Shown: in pieces, positions 21,247 through 32,368 of the stretch
Numbering within the stretch: the stretch's first letter is position 1
Layout: each line of letters starts with the position of its first letter
Origin: Begonia masoniana
Lineage: Eukaryota > Streptophyta > Magnoliopsida > Cucurbitales > Begoniaceae
Direction of reading: 5' to 3'
Assembly: GCA_022432975.1 (NCBI GenBank)
Contig: CM039511.1
Coordinates: 20,920,557-20,984,556, forward strand
Length of the DNA stretch: 64,000 nucleotides
The notes under the pieces: model-generated
Seen by the model: the letters and a program-made list of their open reading frames with translations, nothing else
Told to the model about the DNA's origin: nothing
Database searches by the model: none
Position numbers and translations under genes: made by a program

Positions 21247-22912
21247 GAAAAAGGTAGGTCTAAAACCTCATTTAAACCAATCATGTAGCCGACTTTCCTC
21301 TCCTGGCGATTTCCTCCTTCGGCAACTGATTTCTTCCTCCTCTTTCTTCGACGATTCAAAGCTCAGGTAAAGTTTATAAGATTCATTCATTTAGTCTTCG
21401 ATTTAGGAATAGTTATTGGTTAATGTCTGAAGATTGAGAATCGGTCGATGCCAGATTCATAGCTATATCTTCGAGTTCCCTTATTTAATGGCATTGAGGA
21501 TAGGATTCTGATGTTGTCGATGTTTAGACTATGAGAGATTTGATGTTAATATGAATCTGGTAGTTTAGACGCTAATGCCATTAATGTTAATAAAGGTTAA
21601 GCTCTGCATACTAGGTGCTCAGCGAAATGCCTTAGAGGTTTAAGCTAGATTCTAGGATGATTTCTTTAGCTAAGATTTTACCAGCTCTGAGTTAGATTAT
21701 TCAGGATATATTTAACATTGAAGTATGAAATGTCTTAGGTGGAGAAAGATTCAAGTGAAGCCACGACATAGCTAAGGAGTCCAGGTAAGTGAGTGTGTTA
21801 GGATTTCGGCCATTAGGGCCCTACATCACGAGGATATTAGGAAGATCTTAAGGATAATATCTTGATGTTCATGACCTGTACCATGATATATGTTGAATGT
21901 CTGAGTTTTTCTCTAGTGTGAAGTTCTGTTACTCATACATAATCCATGCATCATGATTTATCTTCCAAGTATACGAAAATATTTTATGTGCATGTTTCAT
22001 TTATGAATAACATAAGAATATGAAATGTATGCAAGTATGATTAAGTGAGGGTTGAGGTGGTTTGGCCAAGTCACTGTCCAGAAATGGACCAAGATTTCTG
22101 CCTGAAGGGCCAAGTACACGCACTCTGCCTGCCCTCCAGCACGATCCCCTCCTTAATCCATATTATGTGAACGATGAACAAGAATATGATTCCCACGATA
22201 TGATTAAGAATATGAACATGTATATGACTCTCATGATTTGAATAAAGAACCTGAACATAATTTTATTGAGTATGCATTCATGAGTATTTATGTATATGTT
22301 GCACTCCTTACTAAGCATTAGGCTTATAGTTTGAATCTTATGATGTAGGTGATGAACTTGAAGGTGAGGAATTCAATCCAAGTGATAACGTTTAAGAAGG
22401 TTGCTGGATGGTACTCGTGGAGGGGAATTTGTGGCTGGGAAGCGATTTCACCCGAGGTGCTCCTAGTCTGTCATGTTATAAGACAATGAAGTGGAAGTTT
22501 AAATAGAAAAGAATTTTAATGTCTATGAGCTATAAGGGATTTTAGGATTTAAGGATTTTCAACTGTTTTCTTAAGTGTTCCGCTATGCACATTATGTTTC
22601 TTTTATGAGAAAAATGGTTTTTATATGAAATGAGATGTGAGAATATTTATAGAGTCAGTTGCAAAGAGTTAGCTGAACGTTCGCCAGGGAGGTCAATTGA
22701 TCGGTTGTCTATGTGTTCTGTTTTGTAAGTAAAAACAGTCGTCCAAAGTTATGAATGAGTCATCGTCCATAGTTGAGGTAAGATTTGATAAGTGAAAACA
22801 GTCGTCCAAAACAGTCGTCCAAAGTTGTCGTCCAAAGTTGCCGTCCAAAGTCGTCGTCCAAAGTTGTCGTCTAAAGTTGTCGTCCAAAATTGGGAGTGTT
22901 GAAGTCACGTGG

Positions 22913-23225
22913 ACTGTGACGATAAAGTCACGTGGTCCGTAGACGACAAATTTAAGTAAGTCCATGGACGTTGATCCGTGGACGATAAGTCCATGTAACC
23001 CGTGAGTAAGTGGTCACGTGGACTGTGACGATAAAGTCACGTGGTTCGTGGACGACAAATTTAAGTAAGTCAATGGACGTTGATCCGTAGACGATAAGTC
23101 CATGTAACCCGTGAGTAAGTGGTCACGTGGACTGTGACGATAAAGTCATGTGGTCCATGGACGACAACTTTAAGTAAGTCCATGGACGTTGGTCCGTGGA
23201 CGATGAAACCACTTGAACAGTGAGC
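22913..23225. repeat. About 100-109 bp tandem repeat, three copies, rich in CACGTG
   Basis: Units begin at 22913, 23013 and 23122 with GTCACGTGGACTGTGACGAT. Each has a second GTCACGTGGT or close variant. The 3' LTR carries the same array at about 35429-35730. Confidence 0.88.
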
Positions 23226-23519
23226 GATAAAATTCATCAGTCAGTGGACAAAAATGTCAAAGTAGTCCTTGGACAATTAAGTCGATTGATCTTGTGGACA
23301 AGATTATTACCCGATTTATGTCGTCCAACTCTGTGGATGAGTATGCTGTCAGATATATGAATGAGTAGAGTTCTGAGAATTTAACGGTTTTAATTGGTTG
23401 TTCTTTTAAACGTCCACGAGTTTTATTTTAAAAAAAAAATACATGTAGTTGTTCCATGACATAAAATGATTAAGTTTAAGTTAAGAATATGCTGCGACCT
23501 ACTGGGGTCGTGACAACTA

Positions 23520-23531
23520 TGGTATCAGAGC
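23520..23531 (+). other. Primer-binding site of element A
   Basis: TGGTATCAGAGC, four bases after the 5' LTR. Confidence 0.9.
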
Positions 23532-23678
23532 AAAAAACCGGGTTCTAAAATAGGTTCTGTAGACTGCTTTCCAGCACAAATTGCTACATGAGTACACTCC
23601 AACAACTGTAAGTGTTTATGATTTTAGTAATACCATGTAGTTAAGATATGTTTATAATATGCTAGGAATCTCTTCAAG

Positions 23679-24660
23679 ATGGTGAGAGGTCAACAGAGAG
23701 AAAACGGTGAAGATAGTAATACTATTACTCAGTTAACAGAGTTGGTTCTACGCGAATCTCGTCAGATTGAACAATTAGTGGCTGCTAGAGAGGAACAAGG
23801 CAACACTAGCTCGAGTGCAACTCATGACCATGGGAGCGAGCGTTTTCACCGACTTCGACCTCTGATATTTAATGGTCAAGTTTCGGATCCTATCTATGCT
23901 GAAGAATGGATTCGAACAATTGAAGACATGTTTAAGTATGCCAAGGTCGAAGAGGGGGATAAGATCACATGTGCTGTTTTCCACCTTGCTCTGGATGCGA
24001 GGCATTGGTGGGACTCAATTCAGAGCACTAATAACATAGAGACTATGACTTGGACATGGTTCAAGATGACTTTCTTTGACAAGTACTTTAGCCGGGCAGT
24101 TTGGGCCAGCAAAAAGATGGAGTTTATGCAGCTGCGCCAAACTGGTTCTGTGGCGGACTATATCTGTAAGTTTGAGGCATTGTCCCGGTTCGCGCCCCGT
24201 CTAGTGGATGATGAAGAAGACAAGATCCACCAATTTGTTCAAGGATTGAAGCCAAACCTTTTCAGAGGAGTGAAGACTGCAGGGATCCATAACATACCTT
24301 ATTCAGAGGTGGCAGCTAAGGCCTTGGAACTGGAAGAGGTAGAGACAACGGTACATGGACAACGCGAGCCGCCAAGGAAGTTTGTCGGAGATGTGCAGTC
24401 ACAACCACAGCAGAACAAAGGGGGTTGGCAGCAACAACAAAAAGGCATTAAAAGGCCCTAGAACCCCAATGACGATCGAGGAAAAGGAAAGCGACCTCAA
24501 AGGGCTCCTCGAGCTCCTCAAGCTCCTCAGACCCCACTGTGTTCCATTTGCCAGAGGAATCACTACGGTGAATGCAAGCTTTACACGGGCCGATGTTTCA
24601 GGTGTGACAAGGTTGGCCATCTGATTAAAGATTGTCCTATGCCATCGGATTCAAACCGGG
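23679..24660 (+). pseudogene. Ty3/gypsy gag of element A
   Basis: Starts at ATG 23679 (MVRGQQREN) with a clean capsid-type region to codon 260. It contains the retrotransposon gag signature: AEEWIRTIEDMF (residues about 87-98), then HWWDSIQ, FDKYF and FMQLRQTGSVADYICKFEAL. A TAG at 24459 interrupts it, and the same frame continues with a basic spacer and the CCHC knuckle CFRCDKVGHLIKDC at 24594-24635. It would form virus-like particles in the cytoplasm if intact. The stop, and the frame change before protease, make it a pseudogene, though the capsid part is still open. Confidence 0.93.
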
Positions 24661-24744
24661 TGAGGGTGGCGCCTAGAGTATTTGCTTTGATGGAAGACGA
24701 AGATGCAGTGCAGCATACGGTCATATTAGGTACACTTATGATCT

Positions 24745-27621
24745 GTGGTATTTCCGCTTATACTAGACACGGGAGCCACTCATTCTTTTGTAACAACCCT
24801 GTTTGTATGTAAGCATAATTTAGGATTCTTGCCAGCCGATAAGTCATATAGTGTCATGTTACCGTCGGGAGAGTCCTTACAATCAGAACAGGTAGTAAAG
24901 GGTGATATTGTGTCTGTAGGAGATAAGAAGTTGTATGTAGAACTGATCATAATTGACATGAAAGAATATGAGGTTATTTTGGGATTGGATTGGTTATTCA
25001 GACATTATGCCACGATAAGTTGTAGGTCTGGGGTAGTCGAATTCCGACCCCCGAATGGAGATCGGTATTTCTTCCAAGCCATTCCAAAAACAAGCAAAAT
25101 ACCAATTATATCTTCAGTGGAGGCTCAACAGTTACTGAAAATTGGATGCACGGGTTATTTAGCTAGTATAATTGATATACGAGGAAAGGATAAGCTGAAG
25201 CTCCAAGATGTTCCCCTAGTTCGAGATTTTCCTGAGGTGTTCTTGGAAGACTTGCCGGGGGTACCGCCTGATAGAGAGATAGAATTTGTGATTGATACCT
25301 ACCCTGGGGCCTCACCGGTGTCTAAGAATCCTTACTGTATGGCACATGTTGAATTGAAGGAACTAAAAACTCAGTTGCAGGAACTGGTAGACAAGGGTTT
25401 CAGACACCTTAGTTGTTCGCCCTGGGATGCGCCCGTCCTGTTTGTTAAGAAGAAAGATGGATCCCTTAGAATGAGCATTGACTACAGAGAATTGAATAAG
25501 TTGACCATCAAGAATAAATATCTATTACCTCGAATTGATGATCTGTTTGACCAACTTTAAAGAGCCACAGTGTTTTCAAAAATTGACTTACGCTCGGGCT
25601 ACTACCAGTTAAAAGTTAAGGCTGAGGATGTAACTAAGACCGCGTTCAGAACCCGTTATAGACATTATGAATTCCTCGTGATGTCGTTTGGATTGAAAAA
25701 TGCGTCTGCAGCCTTCATGGACATGATGAACTGAGTGTTTCGAGAATATTTGGACAAATTTGTTATTGTGTTTATAGACGACATTCTGATTTATTCTCAA
25801 ATTAAGGACGAACATGCAGAACACCTGAAGATTGTTTTGGCCACCCTAGAACAACAACAGTTATATGCCAAATTTTCTGAGTGCGAGTTTTGGCTTGATA
25901 GAGTCAACTTTTTCGGTCACGTCATCTCTGCTGAGGGCATATCTATTGATCCAACAAAAATTCAAGCAGTAAAGGACTGGCCACAACCAAGGAACGCCTG
26001 CGAAGTCTGAAGTTTCCTTGGTTTGGTAGGTTATTATAGGAAGTTTATTAAGGGATTTTCAATGATAGTCAAACCCTTAACGAGTTTAACGAAGAAGAAC
26101 ATTAGGTACTCTTAGACAAGAGCATGTGAAGAGAGTTTCCAGACACTAAAACTGAAGTTAACGACAGCCCCTTTGTTGACACTCCCAGTTGAAGGAGGAA
26201 GGTTCAGTGTTTATTGTGATGTATCCAAAGTTGGTCTGGGATGTGTGTTAATGCAAGAAGGTAAGGTTGTAGCGTATGCTTCCAGATAGTTAAAAAGTTA
26301 TGAACAGAATTACCCCACACACGACTTAGAATTGGCGGCTGTAGTTTTTACGTTAAAAATTTGGAGACACTATTTGTTTGGTCAGCAATGCGAAGTATTT
26401 TTTGACCATAAAAGTTTGAAATACCTCTTCACCCAGAAGGAATTAAAAATGAGACAAAGGCGTTGGCTTGAATTCGTTAAAGACTACGATTTTGAAATTA
26501 AGTATCACCCTAGCAAGGCCAATGCGGTTGCCGACGCATTAAGCAGGATGTCAATGACAATGCAGCCCGCTGTTTCAGCCATGTCTGTACCTTTGAAGAT
26601 GGAAATTTGGAAGTTTGAATTGGAGATAATTCCTAAGTTGTCAGCCTTACTTTCAGATTTGACCATCCGGCTAACCATTTTGGATAGAATCAAGGAGGCC
26701 CAACAGAAGGATTCAAAGGAAAAAGATAACATCATGAGAAAATTGGAGGATGATTCTTCTGAGTTCAGCCTTTCTGTGGATGGTATTCTGAAATTTAGAG
26801 ACCGATGGTATGTCCCGGAAGATGAGGAGTTACGAAAATTGATTTTGGCTGAAGCACACTCGTCGTCCTTCTCAGTGCATCCAGGCAATACCAAGATGTA
26901 CCGAGATTTGAAGTTGCTTTATTGGTGGCCAAATCTGAAGAGGAATGTTGCCGAGTATGTGGAGTCTTGTATGGTGTGCCAGCAAGTTAAGGCATAACAT
27001 CAAAGACCGAGAGGTACTCTCCAGCATCTACCGATTCCTGAATGGAAATGGAAAAATATAGCCATAGACTTTGTGGTGGGATTACCAAAAACGACTAAAG
27101 GCCATGATAGTATTTGGGTCATTGTTGACAGATTAACGAAATCAGCTCACTTCCTACCAGTAAAGATGACTTATACGATGGACCAGTTTGCTGATTTGTA
27201 TGTATAGAAGATCATTAGATTGCATGGGATTCCTGTGACGATTGTTTCGGATCGAGACCCCAGATTCACCTCAAGGTTTTAGAAAAGTCTACAAGGCTCG
27301 ATGGGTACGAAGTTAACCTTCAACAATGCTTTTCACCCTCAAACTGATGGACAATCTGAATGGATAATTCAGATACTCGAGGATATGTTGAGGGCATGTG
27401 TACTTGAATTTCAAGCATCATGGAGCCGCTACCTGCCTTTGGTTGAGTTCTCCTACAATAATAGTTACCAGTCCACCATTGATATGGCTCCTTACAAGGC
27501 ACTGTATGGCAGAAAATGTAGGTCGCCTTTATACTGGGATGAAGTTGGCGAAGCAAAACTATTAGGCCCTGAAATTGTACAACAAATGTCTGAGAAGATT
27601 GCTGTTATTAGAAATTGGATG
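24745..27621 (+). pseudogene. Ty3/gypsy pol of element A (protease-RT-RNase H-integrase)
   Basis: Protease DTGATHSF (about 24754) and ILGLDW. The RT region runs from [20 protein letters not shown] (about 25420) through [13 protein letters not shown] to the catalytic FIDDILIYS (about 25771). RNase H has FSVYCDVSK and ends [14 protein letters not shown] (about 26505-26550). The integrase zinc region has [11 protein letters not shown] and CMVCQQ. The core has DFVVGLP, SDRDPRFTS and HPQTDGQSEW. Stops lie at 25558, 25732, 26008, 26114, 26287, 26995, 27206 and 27281. The domain order RT-RH-IN is that of Ty3/gypsy. It is interrupted after residues NWMVT by solo LTR G and resumes at 29921. Confidence 0.95.
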
Positions 27622-27626
27622 GTAAC

Positions 27627-27856
27627 TGTAACACCCGAGAATTTTTCCTCAGTTTTATTAATCGAAAGAATTAGAGAGAAAATAGTAAAAAGGTAAAGTA
27701 ATTAAAAGTGAATAAATTGGTTGAACTAAAATGTTTATTAAATTAGGTTCGTGAAATTAAGCCGTGAGTTATAATTAAGAACGAGATTTAACGAAAGTCG
27801 AAATGGTTGGAAACACGGGAGGGCAAAACGGTAAATGAGGATTCGATTAATTAATG

Positions 27857-27891
<35 letters not shown>

Positions 27892-29915
27892 AAAATAATA
27901 ATAAAATCAACAGAATAGCCGAAGCTATTCTGTCGAGCCCGAGCCCGAGCGCGAGGGGAGAGGAGAGGAGAGGGAGACGACGAGCGACGTCCCTCCTCCA
28001 ACGAACACCGGCGACTCCGGCGTTCTCTGGCCAGACGAAGGCGATGAGAGGTCCGGCCTGTCTCCGCGCACAAATCAACGGTAAGACCCGATTTTCTCCC
28101 TGTTTTCGGTTCGGTTGTGGCTGTGAGCGACGAGCTCGATTGAGCTCCGATCACCGGCCCTTTTTGGCTGCTCTCGGCGTCGTGTGGCCGAGCTTAAGGC
28201 CGGCGAAAGTCGCCGGGCAATGGAGTGCTCGGATTGAGCCAAAATCAGAGAACCCCTTTTCTCTGAGCTTCGGGTTTCTTGTTTGAAACCTTGATTTTTT
28301 GTTAGATTATGTTAATTGGATGTTAGGGTAGTTGATTGGTGAGGAATTGGATGAGAATTAATGAAAAACTAGAAAGGGAGAAATTTCGGGTTAAGGGGCA
28401 GTTCAAGTTTTGCCTGATTTGACCTAGCTACGGTCGTTTGTTTTGAAATTCCTTTTGACAGGTTAAAATAGGTTATTAGAGGAGTACGTGGCTGCTGGAA
28501 TCGTTCAATTCCGATAACCGACGCAAAAGTTACGCGCGTTCGAAGTTTCAGGTCGATTTTACCAAACCCGAATTAGTGGCCCGTTTAGTTAAGTTTTAGT
28601 TGATTAGGTTAGAAATAGTAGTTTGAGAGTAAATTGGTCAATGTGGGCTTAATTGTAATAAAGTTTGAATATTTGTCGTAGGTCGAGCCGTAGGCGGGCA
28701 GGTAACCGAGTAGCCCCAGCGAATTACAGAAGACAGATAAGTTCTCGTGATTCTTCTCTGGCCGATTGGCCTACACCGTACGTCGACTGTCGTGTCGAGG
28801 AATTTTGGAGACGCACTTGTTTTATATTGCTTTGGTTGGGTAGCTAGGTTTATTTGTTTTATAGATTATGTTTTACAGTCTTTGATGGTATACATTATTG
28901 CTTGTTTACTTTAAGATATTGAACTGTTCACGCATCACTTGTTTTAAAGAAAAGTATGAAAATGAACTTCTTCACAGAGTTTTAAAGATAATGTAAAGCA
29001 TAGCATCGGCCGAAAGGCTTACTGGCCGAAAGGCGTATTGTTATCAGTCACGCGAGGTGGGGCTGAGGCACGGCTGTACGTGTTGTAAGCGTGCACCCCC
29101 CGCCTCTAGCTGGAAAGAGTAGTCCGCCCGCTGGATGAGCTCTCTCCGGTTAGAGGGATAGGATCTCGGTGACACCTATCGTGCATTACATAGTAAAGAA
29201 AATAAAGCATGATTTATCGAACTCATACGCACAGCATGCATTGCATTTACGTAGAGCTTGCTGAGATTTTTATCTCATAGTGTGTTGTATGGTGTAGGTG
29301 ATTACGAGGAAACAGGTGAGGATGAGATTCCTCCACCTGAGGAGTGACACAGTTGACGGATGATACTCGCGGCAGTGTGTTGGCGCAGTCGATGCTCAAT
29401 CGACCCGTGGGGAAGTATGTATAGATTTTGGGGTTATTGAGATGTTTTAGACTGATAGTTGTATAGACATTTTAGGATGCTTGGTTCTGGTAGTTGATAG
29501 GTTTACTTTTGAGGTTTTAAACGTTATGGAAACCTGTTTTTATAAACTGTTTTGTGATTTTGAAACAGGAGGATATGTTAAACTTTCAAATGGAACCACG
29601 CAGTTTATTTTCATGAAAATGTACTTTGTTATTGGGGTGGTATTTCGGAAGACGTATGAGTATCGGGTGTTCGATGTTAAGTTAAAATTTGAAGTGTATG
29701 TTTGTGGTATAGATAGAACTGTGTTAGTGAAATGGTAAGGTTGTATTTTGTAGGTTTGGGTACGTATTGTTTAAATAATTGTTTTGTAATTGCTTTAAAC
29801 GTTTTATTCGATTGATTTTAAATTGTTTTCAAATTTTTTTCCGCATAACTGCTAAGGATAAAAGAAAAATAATAATTTCGTACGGGAAATTAGGAATAGT
29901 ATGAGGGTCGTGACA
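27627..29915 (+). mobile_element. Solo LTR 'G' (2289 bp), TSD GTAAC, inside pol of element A
   Basis: TGTAACACCCGAG at 27627 and GAGGGTCGTGACA ending at 29915. Perfect TSD GTAAC at 27622-27626 and 29916-29920. The pol reading frame resumes right after it. Plan: donor 1 AACG/GTAAGA at 28081, exon 2 at 28682-28736, then ATAAGTTCTCGTG where relatives have GTAAGT (the donor G is mutated to A), and acceptor GGTGTAG/GTG at 29297. Stem arms 28770-28781 and 29287-29298 pair over 12 nt with one G-U. The exon 3 frame ends GEDEIPPPEE, then a stop. Confidence 0.95.
27858..27890. repeat. (TTA)n microsatellite
   Basis: About eleven ATT/TTA triplets inside LTR G, upstream of its first exon. Confidence 0.95.
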
Positions 29916-30398
29916 GTAACCGCACAAAATCGACAGAAGAGTTATGCAGATCATAGAAGAAGGGACCTTGAGTTTGCTGTCGGTGATGAAGTCTTCCTCA
30001 AAATTTCTCTGTTTAGAGGAGTCATAAGGTTTGGAAGGAGAGGGAAACTCAACCCACGGTTCGTTGGGCCATTTTCCATCTTGGCAAGGATTGGAAATAC
30101 TGCATACAGGTTGCTACTACCTTCCTCTATGGACGGAGTCCACAATGTCTTTCACGTATCAATGTTGAGGAAATGCATACGTGATCCGACACATGTTTTG
30201 GAACCGTTGGACATTGAAATTCAACCAACCTTAGCATATGAAGAGAAACCTGTGCGAATTCTCGATTCTTCAGTTAAGATGTTACGGAACAAAGAAGTTT
30301 CATTGGTTAAGGTGTTATGGAGAAATAACAACATCGAGGAAGCCACTTGGGAGAGACGACAAGATATGATGGACAAGTATCCAGAACTATTCGTTTAA
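29916..30398 (+). pseudogene. C-terminal part of element A pol after LTR G
   Basis: After the TSD the frame reads NRQKSYADHRRRDLEF, then the GPY-like region RFVGPFSILARIGNTAYRL and the chromodomain-like end VKVLWRNNNIEEATWERRQDMM. It stops with TAA at 30396-30398. This 3' part has no stop of its own. Separation from the rest of pol by LTR G makes it non-functional. Confidence 0.93.
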
Positions 30399-30424
30399 GC
30401 AATTTTTGAGGACAAAAATTTTGT

Positions 30425-30439
30425 TTAAAGAGGGTAGAA
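30425..30439 (+). other. Polypurine tract of element A
   Basis: TTAAAGAGGGTAGAA directly before the 3' LTR start at 30440. Confidence 0.82.
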
Positions 30440-32368
30440 TGTAACAACCAGCACTTTGATTGGGTATTTTATCCCGTGGTTATTTATGGTGTGGTTTATG
30501 GGATAAGGAGATTACAAAAGAAAAGTAGGTTTAATGGCAAGATTTGTAATTAAAGTGATTTGAATCGATATAAATAGAAAAAGGAAGGTCTAAAACCTCA
30601 TTTAAACCCAACATGTAGCCGACTTTCCTCTCCTGGCGATTTCCTCCTTCGGCAACCGATTTCTTCCTCCTCTTTCTTCGACGATTCAAAGCTCAGGTAA
30701 GGTTTAGAAGATTCATTCATTTAGTCTTCGATTTAGGAATGGTTATTGGTTAATGTCTGAAGATTGAGAATCGGTCGATGCCAGATTCATAGCTATATCT
30801 TCGAGTTCCCTTATTTAATGGCATTGAGGATAGAATTCTGATGTTGTCGATGTTTAGACTATGAGAGATTTGATGTTAGTATGAATCTAGTAGTTTAGAC
30901 GCTAATGCCATTAATGTTAATGAAGGTTAAGCTCTGCACACTAGGTGCTCAGCGAAATACCTTAGAGGTTTAAGCTAGATTCTAGGATGATTTCTTTAGC
31001 TAAGATTTTACCAGCTCTGAGTTAGATTATTCAGAATATATTTAACATTGAAGTATGAAATGTCTTAGGTGGAGAAGGATTCAAGTGAAGCCACGGCATA
31101 GCTAAGGAGTCCAGGTAAGTGAGTGTGTTAGGATTTCGGCCATTAGGGCCCTACATCACGAGGATGTTAGGAAGATCTTAAGGATAATACCTTGATGTTC
31201 ATGACCTGTACCATGATATATGCTGAATGTCTGAGTTTTTCTTTGGTGTGAAGTTCTGTTACGCATACATAATCCATGTATCATGATTTATCTTCCAAGT
31301 ATACAAAAATGTTTTATGTGCATGTTTCTTTTATGAATAAGATAAGAATATGAAATGTATGCAAGTATGATTAAGTGAGGGTTGAGGTGGTTTGGCCAAG
31401 TCACTGTCCAGAAATGGACCAAGCTTTCTGCCTGAAGGGCCAAGTACATGCACTCTGCCTGCCCACCAGCACGATCCCCTCCTTAATCCATGTTATGTGA
31501 ACGATGAACAAGAATATAATTCTCACGATATGATTAAGAATACGAACATGTATATGACTCCTATGATTTGAATAAAGAACCTGAACATGATTTTATTGAG
31601 TATGCATTCATGAGTATTTATGTATATGTTGCACTCCTTACTAAGCATTAGGCTTATAATTTGAATCTTATGATGTAGGTGACGAAGTTGAAGGTGAGGA
31701 ATTCAATCCAAGTGATAACGTCTAAGAAGGTTGCTGGATGGTACTCGTGGAGGGAAATTTGTGGCTGGGAAGCGATTTGGCCTGAGGTGCTCTTAGTTTG
31801 TCATGATATAAGACAATGAAGTGGAAGTTTAAGTAGAAAAGAATTTTAATATCTATGAGCTATAAGGGATTTTAAGATTTAAGGATTTTCAACTGTTTTC
31901 TTAAGTTTTCCGCTATGCACATTATGTTTCTTTTATGAGAAAAATGGTTTTTATATGAAATGAGATGTGAGAATATTTATAGAGTTAGTTGCAGAGAGTT
32001 AGCCGAACGTTCGCCAGGGAGGCGATTGATCGGTTGTCTATGTGTTCTGTTTTGTAAGTAAAAGCAGTCGTCCAAAGTTATGAATGAGTCATCGTCCATA
32101 GTTGAGGTAAGATTTGATAAGTGAAAACATTCGTCCATTTCGGTAAGCAAAAACAGTCGTCCAAAACAGTCGTCCAAAGTTGTCGTTGTAGCACCCGGTT
32201 TCAATATAAATCAAAATAAGTTATCAAACGGTGGTATATAATTTTATGGTTAAAATTGAGGGAAATGTTGATTAGGTTATTAGGCAGGGGCAATATGGTA
32301 ATTGCGAATTTACATTGTGGATAACGCATTTAAGGAAAGGTTTAGTGAGGTTTAGCCGCCACTATTTT

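Larger units (their letters stand above)
21110..23515 (+). mobile_element. 5' LTR of element A (2406 bp)
   Basis: TGTAACAACC...GGGGTCGTGACA. TATAAATA lies at 21239-21246. Exon 1 ends GCTCAG at 21366, exon 2 is 21739-21784 (TAG/GTGG ... CCAG/GTAAGT), and the intron runs to 22348 with acceptor TGATGTAG. Stem arms are 21820-21828 (CCTACATCA) and 22341-22349 (TGATGTAGG), nine perfect pairs. Exon 3 has a short acidic frame that stops at about 22395. The island of CACGTG-bearing repeats occupies 22730-23290. Confidence 0.95.
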
